This document shows, one piece after another, positions 1 through 8,054 of a stretch of 64,000 nucleotides of DNA. Each line of letters begins with the position of its first letter. The first letter of the stretch is position 1. The stretch comes from JALYOC01 sp036675345 (GTDB taxonomy: Bacteria; Myxococcota; Myxococcia; Myxococcales; Myxococcaceae): the NCBI GenBank assembly GCA_036675345.1, contig JAKFFE010000019.1, positions 372,001-436,000 of the forward strand, in the 5' to 3' direction. Position numbers and translations under genes: made by a program. The notes under the pieces are model-generated. The model was not told the origin of the DNA. It did no database searches and saw nothing but the letters and a program-made list of their open reading frames with translations.

Positions 1-1001
1 TACTGGCGGGCGGCCTGGGCGTCGTAGCCGTAGTCCTCGGCGCGGATCCGGTTCTCCAGATACTGCTGATCCCAGGGGTTGACCCGCTCCGCTCCCGGGG
101 TCTCCTTCCGCTTCCGCTCCAGCAAGGTGGCGAAGTCACGGCCGGCGCGCGCCTGGGCCGCCTCGGCGATCTTCTCGATGAACTCGCCGGCCGCCTGCGC
201 CGAGCGGATCATCTTGTCCTCGGTCGCGTACGCCGCCCAGCTGGGGTAGCCCAGCAGGTTGGCCAGCTCATGACGGCCGGCCACCAGGCGGTCCAGCACC
301 GAGAGGTTCTTGGGATGGGCGCGCTGCCGGTAGACCCGCCACAGCGCCTCGCGCGCCGACCCGCTCTTCGCGTAGGTCATGAACGGGACGTAGTCCGGAT
401 AGTCGGAGGTGATCCGCACCTTGCCGTTGGCCTGGGGCTTGTGGTTGCGGACGTAGTCCTCGGGCAGCCCCGCCAGGTCCGCGGGATCCACCTCCACCCA
501 GCGGACGTCCTCCCGGATGTTGCGATCGAACTCCTGACCGATCTTGACCAGCTCCTCGTTCAGCGCCCGGACCCGCTCCCGGGTCGGCTGATCGCGGTCC
601 ACGCCCGCCCGACGGAAGTCGCGCAGGACCTTCTCCACCCACTTGCGGGTGGAGGCGTCCTGGGCGGAGAGGTCGATCGCCGAGAGCGCGTCGTACACCC
701 CGCGGTCCAGGGAGATCTCGGTGGCCAGCTTCTCCGCCTGCTGCTCGCACTCCTCGGCGTGCTGACGCATCGCCGCCTCCGGGTGGGCGTTGCGGACCAC
801 GCTGGCCCGGGCGGCGGTGTCGCTGACCGCGGCGGTGGCCTCGTCGTAGGCCTCCAGCGCCCGGACTGGATCGCGGGGAGCGGCCATCGCCTTGAGGGCG
901 GCGATCCGCTCCCGCGCGCCGTGGAGGGCCTCATCGGCAGTGCGGCGGTACTCGGTGGGGGTGGCGGTGACCAGCTTGGATGCGTCGGGGACCAGGGCCA
1001 T
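1..1001 (-). CDS. M3-family zinc oligopeptidase (thimet oligopeptidase/OpdA-like), 5' part only
   Basis: Reading the minus strand from the ATG at 1001 gives an open frame of 333 codons that runs off the window edge with no stop. The start is MALVPDASKL. The protein is helical and charged, with the N-terminal region typical of M3 peptidases, including segments such as YVPFMTYAKSGSAREALW, LLGYPSWAAY and NPWDQQYLENRI. M3 enzymes cleave short peptides with a zinc held by an HEXXH motif; that motif would lie past the window edge, so activity cannot be judged. There is no signal peptide, so it is probably cytoplasmic. It lies 84 bases downstream of the lipoprotein gene on the same strand. The family call rests on sequence resemblance only. 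Confidence 0.8.
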   Translation of the reverse strand, partial: MALVPDASKLVTATPTEYRRTADEALHGARERIAALKAMAAPRDPVRALEAYDEATAAVSDTAARASVVRNAHPEAAMRQHAEECEQQAEKLATEISLDRGVYDALSAIDLSAQDASTRKWVEKVLRDFRRAGVDRDQPTRERVRALNEELVKIGQEFDRNIREDVRWVEVDPADLAGLPEDYVRNHKPQANGKVRITSDYPDYVPFMTYAKSGSAREALWRVYRQRAHPKNLSVLDRLVAGRHELANLLGYPSWAAYATEDKMIRSAQAAGEFIEKIAEAAQARAGRDFATLLERKRKETPGAERVNPWDQQYLENRIRAEDYGYDAQAARQ

Positions 1002-1085
1002 GGCCTCCTCTCTAACGGCCGGCGGCCCTCCGGCAAAGGGTTGCCGTCACCGCTGACCACTACTCGACCGGGCAGACGCTGCCGC

Positions 1086-3209
1086 TCAGGGGGCGGACCT
1101 CCGGGTCCCGCCCACCGCTCCCCGGGCTCCCCAGCCGGAATAGTCCAGCGGCGCCCCGGTGAAGTCATAGGCATCCAGGCTCCAGCCGCCGTCCCGGGAG
1201 CGCAGCAGGTACAGCGCCGGCCCATCGAACACCGCCGCGCCCAGCTGCCCCCCTCCCTCCAGCGGGCAGTGCAGGTACTCGTTGCCCTCGAAGAACCCCT
1301 GCAGCACCAGCTGGGGAGCCCCGCCATCGGGAGCACGCTGGGTCAGCAGCGCCACCCCGCCGTCCACGTTCACCCACTGCTCCACCGAGCCGGGGGTCTG
1401 GGCGGAGATCACCTCCGCCCGCCACAGCACCCCGGCGTCCTCGGCGACGAAGGACCGCACCCACAGGCCCTGCTCGTCTTGGGCACAGGGGTCCACGAAC
1501 GGGGTGGTGCAGGAGCGATAGAGGGAGAAGGACGCGGTGCGGGTCAGCAGCACGAGCTCTCCTTGCGGATGGATCGGCTCGCCGGCGGCGCCGGCGGCGG
1601 CGAGCAACGTCGAGCCGCCGCCATCGGTTTGCACCAGCAGCTCTCCTCCCACCATCAGCCGCCCCAGGCCGATCGCCACGCCCGGACCGGTGGGAACCTC
1701 CACCTTCCAGTCGGTCTGCAGCGCCCCGCCGTCGGGAGTCACCCGCGAGACGAAGCCGCCGGACACCGCGAGGTAGAGGGCATCCACTTCGTCCAGCACC
1801 AGCTGCGGCGGTTGCCAGGTGTCCTCGAGCACAAAGCCCTGGCCGGTCCCGCCGTCGGTGGGCAGCAGCCACAGGGACGCAGGCGCCGGGGTGCCGCCGT
1901 CCTCTGGGACGCCGCCGTCCTCTCCGCCATCCGCCGGGTCCGACTCGCCGCCGTCCGGCCCGGACCCTGGCAACGCGAGCCACAGCTCCCCACCGGTGGA
2001 GATGGCAAAGCCTCCCGGACCCGGCTCCACCGTCGGGTGGCTGGCCAGCAGCGCGCCGGTGTCCGGCGAATACAGCTCCACCGCGTCCCCGGCGCTGACC
2101 CACACGCCGGTGGCGGTTCCTCCCAGCACGCGGCGCAGCCGACCATCCGGGTGGGGCGCGGTGAAGCGTTCGAACCCATTGAAGGTCCAGGAGGCCAGCG
2201 CACACCCCGCGTCTTCGGAGCAGAGCTCGGTGAACAGGTTGCCCTCCACCGCCACCAGCAGCGGATCTCCCCCCGCCGCCGGGCCCGGGCCGGAGGGCAC
2301 CGCCAGGGAGAAGCTGGGCGACAGCTCTCCCGCATCCGGGCGAACGCAGACCTGCGCCTGGCAGGTGCCCTCTCCCTGACAGGGCGAGGGCGGTGCACAG
2401 GGGAACCCCTCCGGGGTGGGAACCTGCGCGCAGGCCCCGGCCACACAGAAGGCCCCCTGCTGGCAGGTGAAGTTGCCGCAGAGGGAGAAGTCGGGCGCGG
2501 AGCCCACTCCGCATCCGGCCTCCGGATCACAGACCGCCACCGCGCAGGCCCTGCCCGGCGCCGGACAGCGGACCGGGCGGTGCACGCAGCCCAGCTGAGG
2601 GGAACAGGCCCCATCGGTGGTGCAGAGATTGGAGTCATCGCAGGAGCGCAGGTCTCCCACGCAGGCCCCGGCCTGGCAGGTGGTGTTCTCCAGACAGAGG
2701 TTGTCCGACTCACAGGGCAGGCCGTCGGCGACCACCGACTCCACGCAGCGATCCGTCTGCAGATCGTAGCGAGAGCTCCGGCAGGGCACGGCGGCGCGGC
2801 AGTCCAGCGGTCGCACCCCGGTGCCCCGCACCGGCACCCGGTGGGTGGCGCCCTCTCCGCGCAGCACCAGCACCTCCTCCATCGGGACGTCCCCGGCCAG
2901 GAAGGTCACCTCGAAGCCCACCTGCCCGCCGGCGGGAAGCTCCAGCGTGGCCGGCGCCTGGAAGGGCGGCGGGACGCTCACCCGCACCGTCTGCGCAAAC
3001 CGGCTGGCGCTGATCAACCGGACCGTGACACTGCCGCGGTCGCCCTCCAGCACCCGACCAAAGTCGATCGCTGCCGGCTCGGCGCGGAAGGTCCCCGGGC
3101 CATCGGAGATCGGAATCCACTCCTCGCAGCGACACCCGGTGACCACGGTCCCTGCCAGGACCAGGACCGGAAGCAGCAATCGAAGGAGGCCGCTTGGCGC
3201 CAGGCTCAC
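1086..3209 (-). CDS. Large cysteine-rich lipoprotein: ASH-like domain, disulfide repeats, propeller-like C-terminus
   Basis: This is a 707-aa secreted lipoprotein. I chose the GTG at 3209 because it overlaps the stop of the upstream DedA gene as GTGA and is followed directly by a signal peptide with lipobox VVTGC (Cys26). Residues about 40-120 read like an immunoglobulin-fold ASH domain (AIDFGRVLEGDRGSVTVRL). Residues about 125-250 carry many cysteines in DSNLCTTDGACSPQLGC-like units, as in many myxobacterial surface proteins. The remainder has repeated strand-rich segments resembling a beta-propeller, with a low-complexity Asp/Gly stretch (DGGEDGGVPEDGG). No enzyme motif is seen. It is probably surface or periplasmic and translationally coupled to the DedA protein. 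Function unknown. Confidence 0.82.
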   Translation of the reverse strand: MSLAPSGLLRLLLPVLVLAGTVVTGCRCEEWIPISDGPGTFRAEPAAIDFGRVLEGDRGSVTVRLISASRFAQTVRVSVPPPFQAPATLELPAGGQVGFEVTFLAGDVPMEEVLVLRGEGATHRVPVRGTGVRPLDCRAAVPCRSSRYDLQTDRCVESVVADGLPCESDNLCLENTTCQAGACVGDLRSCDDSNLCTTDGACSPQLGCVHRPVRCPAPGRACAVAVCDPEAGCGVGSAPDFSLCGNFTCQQGAFCVAGACAQVPTPEGFPCAPPSPCQGEGTCQAQVCVRPDAGELSPSFSLAVPSGPGPAAGGDPLLVAVEGNLFTELCSEDAGCALASWTFNGFERFTAPHPDGRLRRVLGGTATGVWVSAGDAVELYSPDTGALLASHPTVEPGPGGFAISTGGELWLALPGSGPDGGESDPADGGEDGGVPEDGGTPAPASLWLLPTDGGTGQGFVLEDTWQPPQLVLDEVDALYLAVSGGFVSRVTPDGGALQTDWKVEVPTGPGVAIGLGRLMVGGELLVQTDGGGSTLLAAAGAAGEPIHPQGELVLLTRTASFSLYRSCTTPFVDPCAQDEQGLWVRSFVAEDAGVLWRAEVISAQTPGSVEQWVNVDGGVALLTQRAPDGGAPQLVLQGFFEGNEYLHCPLEGGGQLGAAVFDGPALYLLRSRDGGWSLDAYDFTGAPLDYSGWGARGAVGGTRRSAP

Positions 3210-3820
3210 AGGGCGGCACGCCGCTTGTGGAGAAACCGGACCGCCACCGCCAGCGCCACCACCGCCAGCAGTCCCAGGGCGGCGGTCTGGTAGCGGGAGA
3301 CCAGCGCCACCAGCTGCTCGGCGTTTCCCCCCAGGGCGATGCCCAACCCCATCACCACCGCGGTGTGGGCGGCGGCGGAGATCGCGCCACAGACCAGGAC
3401 TTTTCCCACCGGCATGTGGGACATCCCGGCCGCCACGAAGAACAGCCCCCGCACCCCGGGGATGAAGCGGTTGAGCAGCAGGAGCAGGATCCCCCGCTTG
3501 CGCATCTTCTCTTCCACCGCGTGCAGCTGCTCCAGGGAGATCCCCAGGATCTTCTTGTGGGCCAGACGCCGCTCCACCCGGGTGTCCAGCCACTTGCCCA
3601 GGTAGAAGTTGGCCGCCGCGCCCAGCACGCTGCCGGCGGTCACCGCCAGGAACACCGCCCACCACGGCTTGTCCCCGCGCACCGCGTACACCCCGCCCAG
3701 CAACACCACGGTGTCTCCGGGGAAGGGCGGTACCAGGTACTCCAGGGTCGCGGCCGCGGCCAGCAGGGCATACGCCGCCGGCCCCACCTGCGAGATCAGC
3801 TTGTCCAGCCACTCAACCAT
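3206..3820 (-). CDS. DedA-family (VTT/SNARE-associated) membrane protein
   Basis: This is a 204-aa polytopic inner-membrane protein. Hallmarks are FPGDTVVLLGG near residue 36 and the family signature RFIPGVRGLFFVAAGMSHMP, with hydrophobic spans around residues 10-65, 130-160 and 165-195. DedA proteins are half-transporter-like proteins linked to membrane potential, lipid-carrier or phospholipid translocation; the substrate here cannot be told. The ATG at 3820 is preferred (GGGGA a few bases upstream) over an in-frame TTG at 3844 that would add eight non-hydrophobic residues. Its stop overlaps the GTG of the lipoprotein gene, so the two are probably made together. Confidence 0.9.
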   Translation of the reverse strand: MVEWLDKLISQVGPAAYALLAAAATLEYLVPPFPGDTVVLLGGVYAVRGDKPWWAVFLAVTAGSVLGAAANFYLGKWLDTRVERRLAHKKILGISLEQLHAVEEKMRKRGILLLLLNRFIPGVRGLFFVAAGMSHMPVGKVLVCGAISAAAHTAVVMGLGIALGGNAEQLVALVSRYQTAALGLLAVVALAVAVRFLHKRRAAL

Positions 3821-3909
3821 CGGTCCCCAAGCGCGAGGCCCCAATATAGGGCCGTCCCCGCCGGTGTAACCCGCCCCATCACGCCCAAACGTTCCCTGGA
3901 GTCCGCACC

Positions 3910-3926
3910 GTGACCGGCCCGGTCAC
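3910..3926. promoter_or_regulatory. 17-base inverted repeat (8-1-8) in a divergent promoter region
   Basis: GTGACCGG, one central C, then CCGGTCAC form a perfect 8-base-arm palindrome. It lies between the divergent DedA gene (start 3820) and the exported-protein cassette (start 4022), about 95 bases upstream of the latter. The form fits a dimeric repressor or activator site. The rest of the 201-base gap holds an AT-rich CTATATT on the minus strand (3843-3850), 22-30 bases upstream of the DedA ATG. No convincing sigma70 or sigma54 promoter was found. Confidence 0.5.
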
Positions 3927-4021
3927 CCTCCCGGGCACGCTCCCCTCTGAGCGCCGGACGGTACGGGGTTCGCAGTAGCGCCGCCCGGCCACACCCAACC
4001 GGCCCTCTCAAGGAGCAGCAC

Positions 4022-6136
4022 ATGATCCTGCGAAGTCTCAAGACGGCGGCGCTCGCCGCCGTCATCGGCACCTCTCTGTCGGCGAGGGCAGACACCTGCC
4101 CCACGCCCACCGTCAGCCAATGCGCGGACCCCACCTATCGGGCGTCCGCCTGCTTCGCCACCCACTCCTCGTACTGCGGCACGGCGCTGGAGGCCGGGTA
4201 CCGCAGCGAGGTCAACGCCAAGCCGCAGGAGTACCGGCTGTTGCCGGAGAACCTCGGCGGCCAGGTGAGGCGGGTGGGCGTGCTGGGCAACTACACGCCC
4301 TACGCCTCGGACCATCGCGGCTACTCCAACCACATCGCCGGCCTGATCTCGATGAACCAGATCGTCCACCGCAAGGGGTTCTTGAACCTCTCGCCGTCGG
4401 AGGAGATCCACGCCGCCGGGCTCGATCGCTGGGCCTCCAATGGCACCGTCGCCGAGAGCTGCCAGGAGTACGTCCACGAGAAGTACCTGGACTACTCCCG
4501 GTTCGAGGCCCGGCTGGGTGAGGTGGACGGCGACGCGCGCAAGGCGTTCGAGCGCGCGATCTCCAAGGACGGGATCGCGTTCCGGACCCTGTACGGAATC
4601 GACGAGCGCCCGCTGGAGCCGATCTTCGACGGCAAGCAGCCCCTGGCGAAGAACCCGTACTTCCGCTTCACCCCCGGTCCCTACCCCTCCGGCTTCCAGG
4701 GGTACCCGTTCACCTCCTCGGCCGCGAAGCGCGCCAACAACCCGGAGGCGCGCAGCTGGTACGTGGCCTCGGACGACTGGCACCTGAAGATGAACCAGGA
4801 GCTGTCCAAGGAGAACGACGACGTCCTCGACGAGCGCCGCGGCAAGGCCCGGCAGTTCGAGGAGCTGCTGGCCCGGCGCTCCGCGGTGTGGAGCAGCTAC
4901 CAGAAGCTGGTCAAGCAGACCCAGGATCCCAAGCAGCTGGGCAAGACGGTCACCCAGCAGCTCCTGGGCCTCGACGCCGCCCTCGAGCAGGCGCTGATCC
5001 AGGGAGAGAAGGAGGGCTGCCTGGAGCTGGACTCCAACGCCTGTGACTGGAGCCCCCGGCTGTACGGCGATCTGGTCGGCGAGGTGATGGGCCAGCGGCG
5101 CCAGAAGGACCTCTCCCGCTGCCTCGAGCTGACCGCCAACGACTTCAGCAAGGAGAGCTTCATCCGCAACGCGCAGCTCATCAAGCTACCCGGCCTGGAG
5201 GGCTCGGACTACACCCTGTCCCCGGGGCTGATCGACACCTTCCTGGAGGCCTACCGCGCCTACCTCGACGGGCTGGACACGCCGGTGGATCCCTCCACCG
5301 GCCTCACCCGGCGTTCGGGCGGACACTCCGACTCCGATGAGCGCGGAGACCGCTCCTACTTCGCCGGCGGCATCTCCTACGGCGCGGATTGGGAGGCGAC
5401 CTGGGGCTCGCGCTTCTGCGACGCCGAGATCCGCGTCGGCGGGCACGCCAGCGCCTCGGCGTGGGTCTTCGGGACCGGCGGCGAGCTGGTCCACGTCGAG
5501 GGCTTCGTGGAGACGCAGGACGAGAACATCCACCTGGTGGCCCGCGGCCGCGTCCTGGGCAACGACCTCCCCGGCGCGCTGGACCGGACGTTCCCCGCGG
5601 TCCTCGACCTGGACCTGGTCACCATCCCGCTGCTGGACGAGTCGCTGGAGTACACCCAGACCTTCATGGTCTGGGTGATCCCGGTGACCGTGGGCGCGGG
5701 CATCAACGTGGAGCTGGGCATCAACGTTGGCTTCGGGGGCGGCATCGTCCGCGATTGCAGCCGCGACCGGGTGGGCCTGAATGTGTCCGGCAGCTTCGAG
5801 CCCTTCGTGCAGCTGGACACCTTCGTCTCGGTGGCCATCGGCTTCCCGGGCTTCCGGTTCGGCCTGCGCGGTGAGGTCACCGTGGCGCGAGTGGAGGCGC
5901 CGCTGGAGGCCACCATCGGCATCAACCTCGATCCCAGCCTGGAGCTGCGGTTGAACGCCGAGATCGTCTTCAGCCTCGGCCAGCGGTACCTGGACGGGAG
6001 CATCTCCCTGTTCGGAGAGGTCGGCCCCTGCCCGGTCTGCATCCGCGGCTCGGCGGACCTGGTCAGCTGGACGGGCTTCGGCGGCACCGCCGAGCTGCTC
6101 AACGAGTCGATCGACGTTCCGCTGGCCCGCCTCTAA
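4022..6136 (+). CDS. Exported protein with helical N-terminal half and beta-rich C-terminal half, unknown function
   Basis: This is a 704-aa protein with a clear signal peptide (MILRSLKTAALAAVIGTSL, cleavage near ARA-DT). The ATG follows AAGGAG at 4010-4015. After a cysteine-rich start (four Cys in the first 50 mature residues) residues about 60-400 are polar and helical. From about residue 440 there are long alternating hydrophobic strands (for example TVGAGINVELGINVGFGGG and FRFGLRGEVTVARVEAPLEA) with further cysteines, such as CPVC near residue 668. This pattern suggests a large beta-sheet or barrel-like domain. I do not recognise the family. It is the first gene of a four-gene exported cassette and is separated from the next gene by a terminator-like hairpin. 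Confidence 0.85.
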   Translation: MILRSLKTAALAAVIGTSLSARADTCPTPTVSQCADPTYRASACFATHSSYCGTALEAGYRSEVNAKPQEYRLLPENLGGQVRRVGVLGNYTPYASDHRGYSNHIAGLISMNQIVHRKGFLNLSPSEEIHAAGLDRWASNGTVAESCQEYVHEKYLDYSRFEARLGEVDGDARKAFERAISKDGIAFRTLYGIDERPLEPIFDGKQPLAKNPYFRFTPGPYPSGFQGYPFTSSAAKRANNPEARSWYVASDDWHLKMNQELSKENDDVLDERRGKARQFEELLARRSAVWSSYQKLVKQTQDPKQLGKTVTQQLLGLDAALEQALIQGEKEGCLELDSNACDWSPRLYGDLVGEVMGQRRQKDLSRCLELTANDFSKESFIRNAQLIKLPGLEGSDYTLSPGLIDTFLEAYRAYLDGLDTPVDPSTGLTRRSGGHSDSDERGDRSYFAGGISYGADWEATWGSRFCDAEIRVGGHASASAWVFGTGGELVHVEGFVETQDENIHLVARGRVLGNDLPGALDRTFPAVLDLDLVTIPLLDESLEYTQTFMVWVIPVTVGAGINVELGINVGFGGGIVRDCSRDRVGLNVSGSFEPFVQLDTFVSVAIGFPGFRFGLRGEVTVARVEAPLEATIGINLDPSLELRLNAEIVFSLGQRYLDGSISLFGEVGPCPVCIRGSADLVSWTGFGGTAELLNESIDVPLARL

Positions 6137-6144
6137 CGCCACCC

Positions 6145-6184
6145 GAGGGGCCGGCGTGGCTCTGGCGCCGGCTCCTCTCTTCTT
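6145..6184 (+). terminator. Terminator-like hairpin inside the exported-protein cassette
   Basis: Arms GAGGGGCCGGCG (6145-6156) and CGCCGGCTCCTC (6166-6177) pair over 12 bases with one G-U, with a 9-base loop and then TCTTCTT. It lies 9 bases after the stop of the 704-aa gene and 34 bases before the next start. Partial termination here would raise the first product relative to the rest. Confidence 0.6.
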
Positions 6185-6217
6185 GACCCTGCCGACCTTT
6201 CCCCAGGAGTGATTTCC

Positions 6218-8041
6218 ATGAAGCGCAAGCTGTGGTCCCTGATCCTGTTGGTGACGCTGGTCGTCGCCGGCGCCGCGTGGGTGCTCCGCACCGGCGGCGT
6301 GGCAGCAAGCCCGCCCAGCCCGTGGCGGCTCCCGGAGGCGCGCCTCTATGACCTTTCCTGGAAGCAGCAGCAGACGACCCTGGCCGTCACCCCCGGCGCT
6401 GCGCCGCAACCCCTGAGCAGCCGCTCCACGGTGGAGGCCCAGCTGCGCATCTCTCCGGCCAGCTGCGCCCAGCCCTGCGTCGAGCTGGGCGTCCTTGGCC
6501 TGCAGCGGTTCGAGGCCACGGTGATGGGCCAACCCCTGCCGCCCGAAGGGCTGGAGGGCGCCCGCGCGCTGGCGCTGCTGGGTGAGGATGGCGGGCTCCA
6601 GCAACTCCGCTTCGAAGACGCCTCCGCGCCGCTGGCCCGCTACTTCCTGCAGGCGCTGGCCGCCGAGCTCTTCCCCCGGCTCCCGGCAGACGAGACCCTG
6701 ACCTGGACCGAGGCCCTCCCCGCGGGCGACGCGCACACCACCGTCACCTGGCAGCACGGACACCGGGACCAACTGGTCCGGGTGCGCGAGGCCTTCACCC
6801 AGCTGCGGTTGCTGATCGGCGGCACGCCGCCGCACGTCCAGTCCCACGCCACCTTCCGCTTCTCCGAGGAGGGGGGGCTGGACTCACTCCACGCCTCCGA
6901 GGAGCTGACCGCCGCCCTGGCCCAGGACGGCACCCCGGCGCTCTCCACCACCTCGGTCCTGACGCTGCAATTGCGCGAGCGGACCGCCTCCCCGGCGGTG
7001 GCGCTGACGCCCTCCTTGGCCACGGTGGTGCGGACCCCGGGGGCGATCACCCCGGAGACGGATCTCAACCGTTCGCTGCTGGAGTCGATCGCCGGGGCGC
7101 TGACGGTGGAGGAGATGCTGCAGCAACTCACCGTGGAGCATCCGGGTTCGATCCCGGATCGCAAGGTGTTCCTGCGCGCGGCCACCGCCCTGCTTCGCCT
7201 CCACCCGGAGCGCGCCGGTGAGCTGGCGGCGCTGTATGCCAGCGCGCGCTCCGACGCGATGCGGGCGCAGCTGGTGGACCTGCTGGTCTCCGCCGGGACG
7301 GACCAGGCGCAAGGGACGCTGCGGGACATCCTGGCCTCACCCGAGGCGCGCGCGAACCGGGGCACCTGGGAGCAGCTGTATCCCCGGCTGGGGCTGGTGG
7401 AGCGGCCCAGCCGCGAGTCGGTCCACGCGGTGCTCACCGATCACACCGGAGCGTTGACCTCCGGGGACGAGTCGGTGCGGACCGTCACCGCGTTTACCCT
7501 CGGCTCCATGGCCGGCTCGCTCCGGGAGCGGGATCCGGCCCTGGCCGAGCTGGCCGGGGACGTGCTCCTCGACGACGTCCACCTGGCCGAGACCGCCAAC
7601 CGCAGGGCGCGCGCGCTCCGGGCGCTGGGGAACTCGGGAGATCCGCGCGCGGTGGACGCCGCCCGGACCCCGTTCTCGGATCCGGACCCGGAGGTCCGCG
7701 CCGCCGCCGCCACCGCCCTGCGCAAGGTGCACACCGCCGAGGCCACCGCGCTGCTTTTGGAGCAGCTGGGCACCGAGGCGAGCGGCCCCGGTCAGGCGGC
7801 GCTGTTCGACGCGCTGGCCGGCCGGTCGCTCACGCCCGACCAGCTGGGCCACGTCCGCTCCCTGCTGGTGGAGCGGAGGCTCTCTCCCGGTGCCGAACGC
7901 CGCCTGCTGGATCTCCTGGCCGCGGAGCGCACCGCCTCCCCGGAGCTCCTCCAGTCGCTCCAGGCCCTGATCACCAACCCCGGCGTGGCCCCCGCGAACC
8001 GGGTCCGCGCCCGCGATCTCCTCGCCCGTCTCTCGCGCTGA
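6218..8041 (+). CDS. Exported protein: beta-rich N-terminal domain plus HEAT-like alpha-solenoid
   Basis: This is a 607-aa protein. The ATG at 6218 is chosen over a GTG at 6209 because AGGAG (6205-6209) sits eight bases before it. An N-terminal hydrophobic span (residues 6-22, LWSLILLVTLVVAGAAW) has no lipobox, so it is a signal peptide or membrane anchor. Residues about 35-290 are strand-rich. From about residue 300 to the end come tandem helical pairs, clearest in DPEVRAAAATALRKV and RRARALRALGNSGDPRAV, the HEAT/PBS repeat style. A beta-sheet domain followed by a helical superhelix recalls the N-terminal part of vitellogenin-like large lipid transfer proteins; that is an inference from architecture only. 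It is 13 bases upstream of the next gene and so co-transcribed. Confidence 0.8.
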   Translation: MKRKLWSLILLVTLVVAGAAWVLRTGGVAASPPSPWRLPEARLYDLSWKQQQTTLAVTPGAAPQPLSSRSTVEAQLRISPASCAQPCVELGVLGLQRFEATVMGQPLPPEGLEGARALALLGEDGGLQQLRFEDASAPLARYFLQALAAELFPRLPADETLTWTEALPAGDAHTTVTWQHGHRDQLVRVREAFTQLRLLIGGTPPHVQSHATFRFSEEGGLDSLHASEELTAALAQDGTPALSTTSVLTLQLRERTASPAVALTPSLATVVRTPGAITPETDLNRSLLESIAGALTVEEMLQQLTVEHPGSIPDRKVFLRAATALLRLHPERAGELAALYASARSDAMRAQLVDLLVSAGTDQAQGTLRDILASPEARANRGTWEQLYPRLGLVERPSRESVHAVLTDHTGALTSGDESVRTVTAFTLGSMAGSLRERDPALAELAGDVLLDDVHLAETANRRARALRALGNSGDPRAVDAARTPFSDPDPEVRAAAATALRKVHTAEATALLLEQLGTEASGPGQAALFDALAGRSLTPDQLGHVRSLLVERRLSPGAERRLLDLLAAERTASPELLQSLQALITNPGVAPANRVRARDLLARLSR

Positions 8042-8054
8042 AAAGGAACCTTCG

